The notes: generated by a model from the letters alone, not told the origin. A DNA stretch of 64,000 nucleotides from Kiritimatiellales bacterium (GCA_041656295.1 JBBADV010000009.1:1-64000); one strand, 5' to 3'. Shown: positions 44,204-53,709, counted from the first letter of the stretch. Numbers and translations are program-made.

Positions 44204-46685
44204 GGTGCTGTTTCCTGCGCGGCCGGCTGCAAATCCGATGATTTATGCGTATCGGGATACGAACCCGCAGTATGCGGGTTTGCTGAAGGTCGGGTTTACA
44301 GCGGTGGATGTTCAGCAGCGCGTGGCGCAGCAGTATCCGACGATGCGGCCGGGTAAAGCGCCGTACGAGATTGTGCTGGAAGAGCCGGCGATGCGCAGTG
44401 ACGGGTCGGTTTTTTCTGACCGCGATGTGCACCGCGTGCTGCGCCGGAACGGTGTGCATAATCCTGACGGCGAGTGGTTCCGGTGTTCGGAAGAGGATGT
44501 TTTAGCGGCAATCTTAACGGTGCGGCGTGGTGAGCGGAATGAGGAACGGCGGTCGCTGGATTTCGGGATGCGTCCGGAACAGCGCGCGGCGGTTGAAAAA
44601 ACAGCGGATTATTTCTGTGCGTTTAAACAAGAGAATCCGGGGAAGACGCCGCATTTTCTGTGGAACGCGAAGATGCGATTCGGCAAAACGTTTGCGGCAT
44701 ATCAGCTGGCGCTGAAAATGGGCTGGAAGCGGGTGCTGGTGTTAACCTTTAAACCGGCGGTGCAGAGCGCCTGGGAAGAGGATTTGCGGACGCATATTGA
44801 TTTTGAGGGCTGGCAGTTTGTTGCGCGCAGCGGACTGACGGAAGATGCAGTGGATCCCGAGCGGCCGTTTGTCTGTTTCGGATCATTTCAGGATTATCTG
44901 GGACGGAATAAAAGCACCGGCGGAATTAAAACAAAAAACGAATGGGTGCATTGCATACACTGGGACTGTGTGATTTTCGATGAATACCATTACGGCGCGT
45001 GGCGCGAAAATGCCAAAGATCTCTTTGAGGCGGAGGATAAAAAAGAGATCGGGTTCGGGCAGGGCGAGGGGCTGGAGTATTTTGATGAAGAGGATATGCC
45101 GATTACCACCAACGCTTATCTTTATCTCTCCGGCACGCCGTTCCGGGCGATTGCCACCGGTGAATTTATCGAGGAGCAGATTTATAACTGGACTTATTCA
45201 GATGAGCAGGCGGCGAAAGAAAGCTGGATCGGGGAGAATAATCCGTATCTCTCCCTGCCGCGCATGGTGATGATGACCTATCAGCTGCCCGCTTCCATCC
45301 GTGATATTGCGCTGCAGGGTGAGTTTAATGAGTTTGACCTGAATCTCTTTTTTTCTGCTCACGGCGACCGCGAGCTGGCGGTTTTTACTTATGAAACCGA
45401 AGTTCAAAAATGGCTGGATCTGATTCGCGGAGCATTTGCTGAAACGACGGTGGATAACCTGAAGCTCGGCGCTAAAAAACCGCCGCTGCCGTTTTCTGAT
45501 GTCCGCCTGCTTAACGTGCTGTCGCACACATTCTGGTTTCTGCCAAGTGTGGCGTCCTGTTATGCGATGGCAAATCTGCTGCGGCAGAAACAGAATCTCT
45601 TTTTTCATGACTATCGCGTGGTTGTGGCGGCGGGTGTTTCCGCCGGCATCGGCGTGGACGCGCTGTATCCGGTGCAGAATGCCATGGTCAACCCGTTGAA
45701 AAGTAAAACGATTACACTGTCGTGCGGGAAACTGACGACCGGCGTGACGGTGAAGCCGTGGAGCGGAATTTTTATGCTGCGCAATTCATCCACCCCGGAG
45801 ACCTATTTTCAGGCGGCATTCCGCGTTCAGTCGCCGTGGACTGTTCGTACGGCGCCGAATCAGGAAGAGATTATTAAGCAGGAGTGCTATGTGTTTGATT
45901 TTGCGCCGAACCGCGCGCTGCGCCAGATTCAGGAATACAGCTGCCGCCTGAATGTGAATGAAATTAATCCGGAAAAGAAAGTGGCGGAATTTATCCGTTT
46001 TCTGCCGGTGCTGGCGTATGACGGCAGTTCAATGAAACAGATCGATGCCGCCGGAATTCTGGACATTGCCCTGAGCGGAACATCCGCGACACTGCTGGCG
46101 CGGCGGTGGGAAAGTGCGCTGCTGGTGAATGTGGATAACGAGACGCTGAAACGGCTCATGGCGAATGAGCGCGCAATGCAGGCGCTGATGAATATCGAGG
46201 GGTTCCGCAGTTTAAATCAGGATATCGAGACCATCATCAATCAATCGGAAGCGGTTAAAAAAGTAAAAAAAGATGCCGCCGACCGGGAGTTGTCGAAACA
46301 GGAAAAACGGGAATTAACTGAAGATGAAAAAGAGTACAAGTCGCTCAGAAAACAGATTCAGGATAAACTGAAAAAATTTGCGACACGCATTCCGGTGTTT
46401 ATGTATTTGACCGATTCCCGTGAACGGTGCCTGCGCGATATCATTACACAGCTTGAACCCGGACTGTTTAAAAAAGTCACCGGACTGAATATTCCGGATT
46501 TCGAGCTGCTGGTGAGTCTGAATCTGTTTAACAGCGCACTGATGAATGATGCCGTCTATAAATTCAAACGCTACGAAGATGCCAGCCTTGCCTACTCCGG
46601 CATCAACCGCCATGAGGGGAATAACATTGGATTATTCGATACCGTCATCCGCGCGAACGAGTATTTTGAAATGCCGGCAAATTAA
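44196..46685 (+). CDS. GIY-YIG nuclease fused to SF2 helicase (restriction subunit)
   Basis: An 829-residue protein. Residues about 8-105 form a T5orf172-type GIY-YIG domain (IYAYRDTNPQYAGLLKVGFT, then QRVAQQYPT, later Arg and an HRVLRRNG stretch). A superfamily 2 helicase follows: Walker A in KMRFGKT (Lys164), DEYH at 262-265, motif III YLSGTPFRA and a second RecA-like domain (TLSCGKLTTGVTVKPW, AAFRVQSPW). The C-terminal 200 residues are helical and Lys/Glu-rich, with coiled-coil character. The organisation suggests an ATP-dependent restriction subunit that works with the upstream methylases. ATG 44196 overlaps the previous stop, so translation is coupled. Confidence 0.8.
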   Translation: MSKVLFPARPAANPMIYAYRDTNPQYAGLLKVGFTAVDVQQRVAQQYPTMRPGKAPYEIVLEEPAMRSDGSVFSDRDVHRVLRRNGVHNPDGEWFRCSEEDVLAAILTVRRGERNEERRSLDFGMRPEQRAAVEKTADYFCAFKQENPGKTPHFLWNAKMRFGKTFAAYQLALKMGWKRVLVLTFKPAVQSAWEEDLRTHIDFEGWQFVARSGLTEDAVDPERPFVCFGSFQDYLGRNKSTGGIKTKNEWVHCIHWDCVIFDEYHYGAWRENAKDLFEAEDKKEIGFGQGEGLEYFDEEDMPITTNAYLYLSGTPFRAIATGEFIEEQIYNWTYSDEQAAKESWIGENNPYLSLPRMVMMTYQLPASIRDIALQGEFNEFDLNLFFSAHGDRELAVFTYETEVQKWLDLIRGAFAETTVDNLKLGAKKPPLPFSDVRLLNVLSHTFWFLPSVASCYAMANLLRQKQNLFFHDYRVVVAAGVSAGIGVDALYPVQNAMVNPLKSKTITLSCGKLTTGVTVKPWSGIFMLRNSSTPETYFQAAFRVQSPWTVRTAPNQEEIIKQECYVFDFAPNRALRQIQEYSCRLNVNEINPEKKVAEFIRFLPVLAYDGSSMKQIDAAGILDIALSGTSATLLARRWESALLVNVDNETLKRLMANERAMQALMNIEGFRSLNQDIETIINQSEAVKKVKKDAADRELSKQEKRELTEDEKEYKSLRKQIQDKLKKFATRIPVFMYLTDSRERCLRDIITQLEPGLFKKVTGLNIPDFELLVSLNLFNSALMNDAVYKFKRYEDASLAYSGINRHEGNNIGLFDTVIRANEYFEMPAN

Positions 46686-46694
46686 GCGTGAGCG

Positions 46695-47294
46695 CTACAG
46701 CGTTCCCTTGCTCGAGGGAATGGCGTCCAGCGCGCGCTGATCGGCGGTGCAGGCCATGCGCAGGGCGCGGGCGACCGCTTTAAAAACCGCCTCGTGTGCA
46801 TGGTGGAGATCGTCGCCGTATTTCTGGTCGATGTGCAGATTCATTTTCGCGGTGTCGCAGAACGAACGCCAGAAGTGTTCCAGAATATCGGTGTCAAAAT
46901 CGCGGATCATCTTTTTCGGATTGGCGATGTTGTAAACGAGATAGGGGCGTCCGCCGAGATCGAGCGACACTTCGGCGGCGGCGGCGGCGTCGTCCATCGG
47001 CAGCACCCAGAAACCATACCGGTTGATTCCGCGCCGTTCGCCGAGCGCCTGATTGAATGCTTTCCCGAGCGCCAGTCCGACATCTTCGATCAAATGATGA
47101 TAATCCACCTCAATGTCGCCGGCGGCGTGAATGTTCATGTCGATCAGCGAATGTTTTGAAAGCAGCTCGAGCATGTGGTTAAAAAAGGGCACGCCGGTCT
47201 CGATCGAGTAGGCGCCGGTGCCGTCGAGATTGATGGAGAGTTTAATATCCGTTTCGCCCGTTTTCCGTTCAATTGCCGCTGTTCTCTGTTTCAT
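46695..47294 (-). CDS. hisB: Imidazoleglycerol-phosphate dehydratase
   Basis: A 199-residue manganese enzyme of histidine synthesis that converts imidazoleglycerol phosphate to imidazole-acetol phosphate. Both internal metal-binding motifs are present: DYHHLIEDVG and DLHHAHEAVFKA. It lacks the phosphatase domain fused in E. coli, which is normal in most phyla. It stands alone on the minus strand, convergent with the restriction operon and 9 bases from it. Other his genes are not in the window. Confidence 0.96.
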   Translation of the reverse strand: MKQRTAAIERKTGETDIKLSINLDGTGAYSIETGVPFFNHMLELLSKHSLIDMNIHAAGDIEVDYHHLIEDVGLALGKAFNQALGERRGINRYGFWVLPMDDAAAAAEVSLDLGGRPYLVYNIANPKKMIRDFDTDILEHFWRSFCDTAKMNLHIDQKYGDDLHHAHEAVFKAVARALRMACTADQRALDAIPSSKGTL

Positions 47295-47477
47295 GTGTTG
47301 TATTCTTCTCTTTCTTTGCCTGTGAAGTCAATACACAGAATTTTTGACAGGATAGACAGGATTCATGTGATTTTTTTATTGCCACGAAAAACACGAAAAT
47401 TCACAAAACTTGAAGCGTGTCCCGCACCGGCGATTTTATGTTGTTGTGCGTTTGTGCATTTTTATGGCGATTAAATT
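47295..47477. repeat. Repeat-filled gap between yciH and hisB
   Basis: The gap contains TTTTTGACAGGATAGACAGGAT (47341-47362), whose relative is near 12370. It also holds a large imperfect inverted repeat: ATTGCCACGAAAAACACGA at 47379 onward pairs with the text around 47440-47471 (TTGTGCATTTTTATGGCGAT). No gene is supported. Confidence 0.6.
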
Positions 47478-47834
47478 TTATCCGCCGGAACGCTTGACGG
47501 CGTAACCGAGTTTTTTGAGTTCTTCAACCAGCAGATCGCGGTGTTCGCCCTGAATTTCAATAACACCGTTTTTCACCGTGCCGCCGGTGCCGCATTGCCG
47601 CTTGAACTGCCCGGCCAGCTTTGCGAGTCCGGCGGGATGCGCCGGAATTCCGCTGATGACGGTTACGCCGGCGCCTTTGCGTCCTTTGGTTTCGCGCCCG
47701 ACCCGTACAACGCCGGCGTTTTTAACTGCCGGCGCAGGTGCGCCGGCGGGTTGCTTTTTCGGCGGCAGGCTGGTGCCGGGAGCGGATTTACTCCACTCCG
47801 GCGTCAGATTCAGGCTGTTCAGATTGAGTGTCAT
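47478..47834 (-). CDS. yciH: SUI1/YciH-family translation factor
   Basis: A protein of about 119 residues if ATG 47834 is the start. The C-terminal 75 residues form the eIF1/SUI1 fold: GVTVISGIPAHPAGLAKLAG, then KRQCGTGGTVKNGVIEIQG with the conserved Cys-Gly-Thr-Gly-Gly basic loop, and a final KLGYAVKRSGG. Bacterial YciH is thought to act in initiation fidelity under stress. The start region overlaps the 3' end of gyrA by 47 bases in another frame; in-frame starts farther upstream exist but are inside gyrA. The N-terminal 40 residues are Pro/Ala-rich and probably flexible. Confidence 0.85.
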   Translation of the reverse strand: MTLNLNSLNLTPEWSKSAPGTSLPPKKQPAGAPAPAVKNAGVVRVGRETKGRKGAGVTVISGIPAHPAGLAKLAGQFKRQCGTGGTVKNGVIEIQGEHRDLLVEELKKLGYAVKRSGG

Positions 47835-50310
47835 TGGTTCCGGTTTCTTCAATTCCGGCGCCGGAATTTTCTTCATCTGACTTTTCTTCTTCCGCATCCA
47901 GCACGGCAGCGGAGACAAGTTTATCGCCTTCATTCAGATTGACCAGGCGCACACCTTGCGTGTTACGTCCGATCACGCGCAGATCGCCGGCGCCGATGCA
48001 GATCATCTGTCCGTTTTGCGAAATGAGCATGATCCGGTTTTCATCGGTCACCGCGTGCGCACTGACGACCTTGCCGTTGCGCTCCGTCGTTTGAATGCTG
48101 ATGATGCCTTTGCCGCCGCGGTTTTGCAGGCGGTATTCATCGAAGCTGGTGCGTTTGCCGTAACCGTTCTCGGTAATTGCCATCATGGTGGCCTCTTTAT
48201 TGACGACCTCAATCGAAACGACCTGATCGTCATCTTCCAGCGTTACGCCTTTTACACCGCGGGCGGTGCGGCCGATCGGGCGCGCATCTTTTTCGTTGAA
48301 ACGAATCGCTTTGCCGTTGCGCATGCTGAGGATAATCTCGTCGCTGCCGGAGGTTAACTGCACGCCGATAAGCTGGTCGCCTTCATCAATATTGATGGCG
48401 TTAATACCGCCGGCGCGAATATTTTTGTATGCCGAAAGAACAGTTTTCTTGATAATGCCGGCGCGCGTTGCCATCAGCAGGTTGTGCTCGCTGTCGTCCA
48501 GTTCACGCACGCAAATAATGGCAGCGAGTTTTTCCTCCGGTCCCATCTCAATCACGTTCGCGAGCGCGCGTCCGCGCGACTGGCGGCTGCTTTCCGGCAC
48601 ATGATAGGCCTTCAGCCAGTACATACGTCCGCCCTCCGTGAAGCAGAGCAGATAATCGTGCGTTGACGCCGTAAAGACGTGTTCCACAAAATCCTCTTCT
48701 TTGGTGTTCATTCCCACAACGCCTTTGCCGCCGCGGCGCTGCTGCCGGTAGGTATCAACCGGAACGCGTTTAATATAGCCGGTATTGGAAAGCGTGATCA
48801 CGCACGCTTCGTCGGCGATCAGGTCTTCAATATCAATTTCACCTTCATCCACTTCCAGCTGCGTGCGGCGCGGCTCGCCGTATTTGGCTTTGATTTCGAG
48901 GAGATCGTCTTTGATGACGCCGTACAGCTTCTCTTCATTTGCGAGCAGATCGAGCAGATAGGCGATTGTTTTTTGCAGCTCATCATATTCTGCCAGAAGC
49001 TTATCGCGCTCCAGTCCGGTGAGCTGATAGAGGCGCATTTCAACGATGGATTTCGCCTGAATTTCGGTCAGTTGAAAGCGCGATATCAGTTTTGTCTGTG
49101 CTTCATCACGGTCTTTTGATTCACGGATGAGGCGCACGACCTCATCAATATGATCCTGCGCAATCAGCAACCCTTCCAGAATGTGTGCACGTGCGCGGGC
49201 TTTTTCTAAATCAAATGTTGTACGGCGTGTAATGACGTCGAAGCGGTGATTAATGAAGCACTGCAGCAGCTCTTTCAGATTCATCACTTTCGGGCGGTTG
49301 TCATCAATCGCCAGCATGATGGCGCCGAATGTGCAGGCAAGCTGCGTATGCTTGTAAATATTGTTCAGCACCACTTTGCCGATCGCGCCGCGTTTCAGTT
49401 CGATGACGATGCGGATGCCCTGTTTGCCGGATTCATCGCGAATGTCGGAAATTCCTTCCAGCCGTTTTTCACGCACAAGTTCCGCCATCTTGGTGATGAG
49501 CGATGCTTTGTTGACCGTGTACGGAATTTCAGTGACGATAATCCGCTCGCGCCCGCCGGTGCCGAACTCTTCAATCTCCGCTTTGCCGCGCATACGGATG
49601 CGTCCGCGGCCGGTGAGGTACATGCTCTTAATGCCGCTCAGTCCGTGTACAATTCCGGCGGTCGGAAAGTCCGGGCCTTTTACAAACTGGCACAGGTCTT
49701 CCACCGGCGCGTCGGGATGTTCAATCAGATAGATTGTGCCGTCGATCACTTCGCTCAGATTGTGCGGCGGGATATTGGTTGCCATGCCGACGGCGATGCC
49801 GGTGCTGCCGTTAACCAGCAGGTTGGGAATGCGCGCCGGCAGAACGGTGGGCTCCTGCAGTGTTTCGTCGAAGTTCGGCCGCATATCCACTGTATTTTTT
49901 TCGATATCGGCGAGCATATCTTCCGCCTGCGGCAGCAGTTTACACTCGGTGTAGCGGTACGCCGCCGCGCGGTCGCCGTCGATGGAGCCGAAGTTTCCCT
50001 GACCGTTGATCAGCATGCAGCGCATCGAAAAATCCTGTGCCATGCGCACGAGTGTGTCGTACACCGCCGAGTCGCCGTGCGGGTGATAATTACCGATCAC
50101 TTCACCGACCACTTTCGCGCATTTCACAAACGGTTTGGAGGCCGTCCAGCCGCGTTCTTTCATGGCGAACAGAATACGCCGGTTGCCGGGTTTCAACCCG
50201 TCGCGCGCGTCGGGCAGGGCGCGGCCGATAATCACGCTCATCGAATAATCGATGTAGGCGCGCTGCATTTCATCTTCAATATTAATCAGATCAATACGTT
50301 CTGTGTTCAT
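47788..50310 (-). CDS. gyrA: DNA gyrase subunit A
   Basis: An 840-residue subunit that cuts and rejoins DNA for negative supercoiling. The start MNTERIDLINIEDEMQRAY leads into the winged helix. The quinolone-determining region reads HPHGDSAVYDTLVRM, with Ser and Asp as in sensitive E. coli (S83, D87). The catalytic Tyr is in RYTECKL, and the GyrA box QRRGGKG is present, which confirms gyrase rather than topoisomerase IV. The tail after about 810 is acidic. It lies 25 bases after gyrB on the same strand, and its 3' end overlaps yciH. Confidence 0.97.
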   Translation of the reverse strand: MNTERIDLINIEDEMQRAYIDYSMSVIIGRALPDARDGLKPGNRRILFAMKERGWTASKPFVKCAKVVGEVIGNYHPHGDSAVYDTLVRMAQDFSMRCMLINGQGNFGSIDGDRAAAYRYTECKLLPQAEDMLADIEKNTVDMRPNFDETLQEPTVLPARIPNLLVNGSTGIAVGMATNIPPHNLSEVIDGTIYLIEHPDAPVEDLCQFVKGPDFPTAGIVHGLSGIKSMYLTGRGRIRMRGKAEIEEFGTGGRERIIVTEIPYTVNKASLITKMAELVREKRLEGISDIRDESGKQGIRIVIELKRGAIGKVVLNNIYKHTQLACTFGAIMLAIDDNRPKVMNLKELLQCFINHRFDVITRRTTFDLEKARARAHILEGLLIAQDHIDEVVRLIRESKDRDEAQTKLISRFQLTEIQAKSIVEMRLYQLTGLERDKLLAEYDELQKTIAYLLDLLANEEKLYGVIKDDLLEIKAKYGEPRRTQLEVDEGEIDIEDLIADEACVITLSNTGYIKRVPVDTYRQQRRGGKGVVGMNTKEEDFVEHVFTASTHDYLLCFTEGGRMYWLKAYHVPESSRQSRGRALANVIEMGPEEKLAAIICVRELDDSEHNLLMATRAGIIKKTVLSAYKNIRAGGINAINIDEGDQLIGVQLTSGSDEIILSMRNGKAIRFNEKDARPIGRTARGVKGVTLEDDDQVVSIEVVNKEATMMAITENGYGKRTSFDEYRLQNRGGKGIISIQTTERNGKVVSAHAVTDENRIMLISQNGQMICIGAGDLRVIGRNTQGVRLVNLNEGDKLVSAAVLDAEEEKSDEENSGAGIEETGTNDTQSEQPESDAGVE

Positions 50311-50335
50311 TATGCTCTATTTCCTGTGCGTTAAA

Positions 50336-52780
50336 TTAAATGTCAAGGTGCTGAACGTTCAGTGCGTTCTGTTCAATGAATTCGCGGCGCGGCTCAACTT
50401 CATCACCCATCAGAATGGTGAACATCCGGTCGGCTTTCACAGCGTCTTCGAGAATCACGCGCGTCATTTTACGGTTCGCCGGATCCATCGTCGTTTCCCA
50501 AAGCTGATCCGGATTCATTTCGCCGAGACCTTTGTAGCGCTGAATGGTCAATCCTCTGCGTCCCGATTCGCGAGTGGCGGAGAGCAGTTCAAGCAGCGAA
50601 TGCAGCGGAACTTTTTCACCTTTTTCGTTCTGCAGAAAATAATTTACATCGTCCAGGCACCGGAGGCTGCGTGACGGAAACCCTCTCTGCGTTAAGTCGG
50701 CAATCAGTTTTTCCAGACGCTCGGTGGCATGAATCTCCTGCGAGTAGAATCCCGGCGCACCGGTGAACGAATCGGAAAATTCCAGTTCCGTCCCCAACTG
50801 CTTTTCGGTCTGCTCGCGCAGTTCACGCAGTTCAGCGTCGTTAAAAACGAAATGTGTTTCGGGGCTGCCGTCACCGCGGTCAATGATCACCGCGCTGGTC
50901 GGAAGCCGGCCGTCTTCCGTCAGTTTGCCCATGTAGCGGTCAAAATCAACACCGCGCCGGTTCAGCTGTTCGGCAACGCGCTCAACATCGCTCAGTAACA
51001 GCAGCACTTCCGGCAGCTGTTCGGATGTCAGCAGCGTCCGTCCGGCGGTGCAGATCAGTGTTTGATCTTCCGAGCCGAAGTCGAGCAGCATACGCGTCAG
51101 CTGCGCGTCGCTGTCGACATATTCCTCGCGTTTCTTGCGTTTAATCTTATACAACGGCGGCTGGGCGATATAGACATATCCGGCCTCAATCAGCTGCGGC
51201 ATCTGCCGGTAGAAAAATGTCAACAGCAGCGTGCGGATGTGCGCGCCGTCCACGTCGGCATCGGTCATGATGACAATTTTTGTATAGCGCGCTTTACCGA
51301 GATCAAACTCATCGCTGCCGATGCCGGTGCCAATCGCTGTAATCATTGTGCGGATTTCTTCATTCGCGAGCACTTTATCCAGGCGTGCTTTTTCAACATT
51401 CAGCACTTTGCCTTTGACCGGCAGAATCGCCTGAAACTCGCGGTCGCGACCCTGCTTGGCGGAACCGCCGGCGGAGTCCCCTTCAACAATATAGAGCTCG
51501 CACATGGCCGGATCGCGGCTCGAACAGTCCGCCAGTTTGCCAGGCAGTCCGCCGCTTTCCAATGCGCCTTTGCGGCGCGTCAGGTCGCGCGCTTTGCGCG
51601 CTGCATCGCGCGCGCGCGCGGCCATAACCGCTTTTTCAATGATGTTGCGCGCGACCGCCGGATTTTCCTCAAAGTAGGTTCCGAGCTCTTCGTTCAGTAC
51701 CGCTTCGACGATTCCCTGAACTTCACCGTTGCCAAGTTTTGTTTTTGTCTGCCCCTCAAACTGCGGGTCAGGAATTTTGACACTGAGCACCGCTGTAAGG
51801 CCTTCGCGAATATCTTCGCCGCCCATTGCCTGTTTATCATCCTTCACCAGTTTATTGTTTTTTGCATACTGGTTTACGGTGCGGGTGAGGGCGCTGCGAA
51901 AGCCGGACAGATGTGTGCCGCCTTCAATCGTATTGATGTTGTTCGCGAAGCTGAACAGGTTTTCGTTATATGAGTCGTTGTACTGCATGGCAATTTCAAC
52001 GGTGACTCCGTCGCGTTCGCGTTCAAAATAAATGACGTCCGGATGAATCGGCGTTTTGCCGATATTCAGATGCGTGACAAACTCACTGATGCCGCCGCTG
52101 TATTCAAAAATTTCTTCGCGCGGCGGTTCTTCCTGCGCCAGGCGAATGCGTACGCCGCGATTTAAAAAGGCCAGTTCGCGCAGGCGTGACGCCAGAATAT
52201 CCCACTGGAAGCCTTCATGGGTGAAAATCTGATGATCCAGTTTAAACGTGATCTTCGTGCCGGTTTTCTGTGTTTTGCCAATCACCTCCAGCGATGTCGC
52301 CGGCGCTCCGCGCTGATAGCGCTGATGATGCACTTTGCTGTCGCGGCACACCTCAACCTCAAACCATTCCGACAGCGCATTGACGCAGGAAACGCCGACG
52401 CCGTGCAGACCGCCGGAAACTTTATACGAATCGCTGTTAAACTTACCGCCGGCATGCAGTTTCGTCAAAGCCACCTGCACTGCCGGAACACCTTCCGTCG
52501 GGTGCATGTCTACCGGGATTCCACGGCCGTCATCGATCACCGTCAATGAGCCGTTGGAATTAATCGTTACATGAATGTGTGTGCAGTAACCGGCGAGTGC
52601 CTCATCGATAGAGTTATCCACCACCTCATAAACGCAATGATGATATCCGCGTGCGCCGGTGTCGCCGATGTACATCGCCGGGCGTTTGCGGACGGCTTCA
52701 AGCCCCTCAAGAACGGTAATTTGACCGGCGCTGTATTCGCCGGATTTTTGGGTTTTGTGCTCCAGATTTTCGTTCGACAT
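50336..52780 (-). CDS. gyrB: DNA gyrase subunit B
   Basis: An 814-residue ATPase subunit of gyrase. GHKL motifs: EVVDNSIDEA, IDDGRGIPV and GGLHGVGVSCVNALS. TOPRIM motifs: IVEGDSAGGSAKQGRD and MTDADVDGAHIRTLLLTF. The size, about 170 residues over the short forms, indicates the insert known from E. coli GyrB. I chose ATG 52780, with AAGGAG about 5 bases upstream; an earlier in-frame start at 52801 has no advantage. The order gyrB-gyrA-yciH on one strand suggests one transcript. Confidence 0.97.
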   Translation of the reverse strand: MSNENLEHKTQKSGEYSAGQITVLEGLEAVRKRPAMYIGDTGARGYHHCVYEVVDNSIDEALAGYCTHIHVTINSNGSLTVIDDGRGIPVDMHPTEGVPAVQVALTKLHAGGKFNSDSYKVSGGLHGVGVSCVNALSEWFEVEVCRDSKVHHQRYQRGAPATSLEVIGKTQKTGTKITFKLDHQIFTHEGFQWDILASRLRELAFLNRGVRIRLAQEEPPREEIFEYSGGISEFVTHLNIGKTPIHPDVIYFERERDGVTVEIAMQYNDSYNENLFSFANNINTIEGGTHLSGFRSALTRTVNQYAKNNKLVKDDKQAMGGEDIREGLTAVLSVKIPDPQFEGQTKTKLGNGEVQGIVEAVLNEELGTYFEENPAVARNIIEKAVMAARARDAARKARDLTRRKGALESGGLPGKLADCSSRDPAMCELYIVEGDSAGGSAKQGRDREFQAILPVKGKVLNVEKARLDKVLANEEIRTMITAIGTGIGSDEFDLGKARYTKIVIMTDADVDGAHIRTLLLTFFYRQMPQLIEAGYVYIAQPPLYKIKRKKREEYVDSDAQLTRMLLDFGSEDQTLICTAGRTLLTSEQLPEVLLLLSDVERVAEQLNRRGVDFDRYMGKLTEDGRLPTSAVIIDRGDGSPETHFVFNDAELRELREQTEKQLGTELEFSDSFTGAPGFYSQEIHATERLEKLIADLTQRGFPSRSLRCLDDVNYFLQNEKGEKVPLHSLLELLSATRESGRRGLTIQRYKGLGEMNPDQLWETTMDPANRKMTRVILEDAVKADRMFTILMGDEVEPRREFIEQNALNVQHLDI

Positions 52781-53094
52781 GCTGCTCCTTTTCCTCCTCA
52801 AACTTTAAATAATTCACTATGCCGGAAACGTTGCAAAATAGCGAACAAAAACAGCGGGAAAAATAATATAAAAACCATTGAAAAATAAGCGTATAACGCG
52901 CTTTTTTAACTTGATTTTTATAAACGGAAAGCGCCGGAGAAAATTCTGCCGGCACCTAAAGAAAAATGATTTAAACCGGAATTATTTTTAACCGCAGATA
53001 ACACGGATATATACGGATAATTTCACTGGACTTTCACCGGCGTAAATTGCGGCAGAGAATCATCCGTTTCCATCCGCACTATCCACGGTTCAAA
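52781..53094. repeat. Gap between gyrB and the stress protein, with a paired repeat
   Basis: This 314-base space holds the A/T-rich upstream region of gyrB (about 52800-52920), in which a promoter must lie but is not clear to me. Bases 52991-53090 are a complete inverted-repeat element: ACCGCAGATAACACGGATA-type left arm (52991-53018) and ATCCGTTTCCATCCGCACT-type right arm (53062-53090), with about 43 bases between. No gene is seen. Confidence 0.65.
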
Positions 53095-53535
53095 TCAATG
53101 CGCCACCGGAATCAGAAGCACCGGAATTTTGCTTTTTTTGAGAATGCTTTCACTGGTACTGCCGATCAATATCTTTTGCAGCGCACCGTGACCGTGAGAA
53201 CCGACGATAATTAAATCCACGCTCTGCTTTTCAGCCTCTTTGATGATGGTTTTTGCCGGTGACCCGGTACGCAGCAGCGGCGTTACTTTTACGCCGCAGG
53301 CTTCCAGCGCTTTTGCATCTTTATTCAACCGGACATGTTCGGTTTTATGATCCACCGGAATTTCGTAGAGCACTTCAATGCCGGTACCGCTTATACCCAT
53401 ATCGGGGAGCAGCACCGGAGTCGGTTCAACGTGAATCAACAGAACCTCGGCTCGCAATTTTTTTGCATAGGTCTTCGCGGCTTTGAGCACCGCTTCGGTT
53501 GCGGTGGAAAAATCAATGGCTGTCATAATTTTCAT
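53095..53535 (-). CDS. Universal stress protein (UspA family)
   Basis: A 146-residue alpha/beta protein that is usually induced under stress or growth arrest. The N-terminus IMTAIDFSTATEAVLKAA has the first strand and Asp, and the C-terminal motif GSHGHGALQKILIGSTSESI is the ATP-binding form G-x2-G-x9-G-(S/T). The strong AAGGAGG site precedes two adjacent ATG codons (53538 and 53535); I chose the second for better spacing. It has a repeat upstream and downstream and no operon partner. Confidence 0.93.
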   Translation of the reverse strand: MKIMTAIDFSTATEAVLKAAKTYAKKLRAEVLLIHVEPTPVLLPDMGISGTGIEVLYEIPVDHKTEHVRLNKDAKALEACGVKVTPLLRTGSPAKTIIKEAEKQSVDLIIVGSHGHGALQKILIGSTSESILKKSKIPVLLIPVAH

Positions 53536-53632
53536 CATGGACCTCCTTATTGAGTTTGCCTCGATTATCGCTGTCCGGCAGGACTTGTAAACTGAAAACC
53601 TGGAAAGGTTTCGTTCTAATTGATGAAAAAAT

Positions 53633-53690
53633 GGTAGGGCGGGTTCAATGAACCCGCCGCGGACGCCTCATCGAAACGTCTCTGCCGCCG
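53633..53690. repeat. REP-like palindrome
   Basis: GGCGGGTTCA (53638-53647) and TGAACCCGCC (53649-53658) are a perfect inverted repeat, followed by GCGGACGCCTCATCGAAACG and a CTGCCG end. A close copy is at 58210-58263. The remaining bases between the stress protein and the methyltransferase hold no gene. Confidence 0.6.
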
Positions 53691-53709
53691 CCGTATAATT
53701 AATTTGAAT

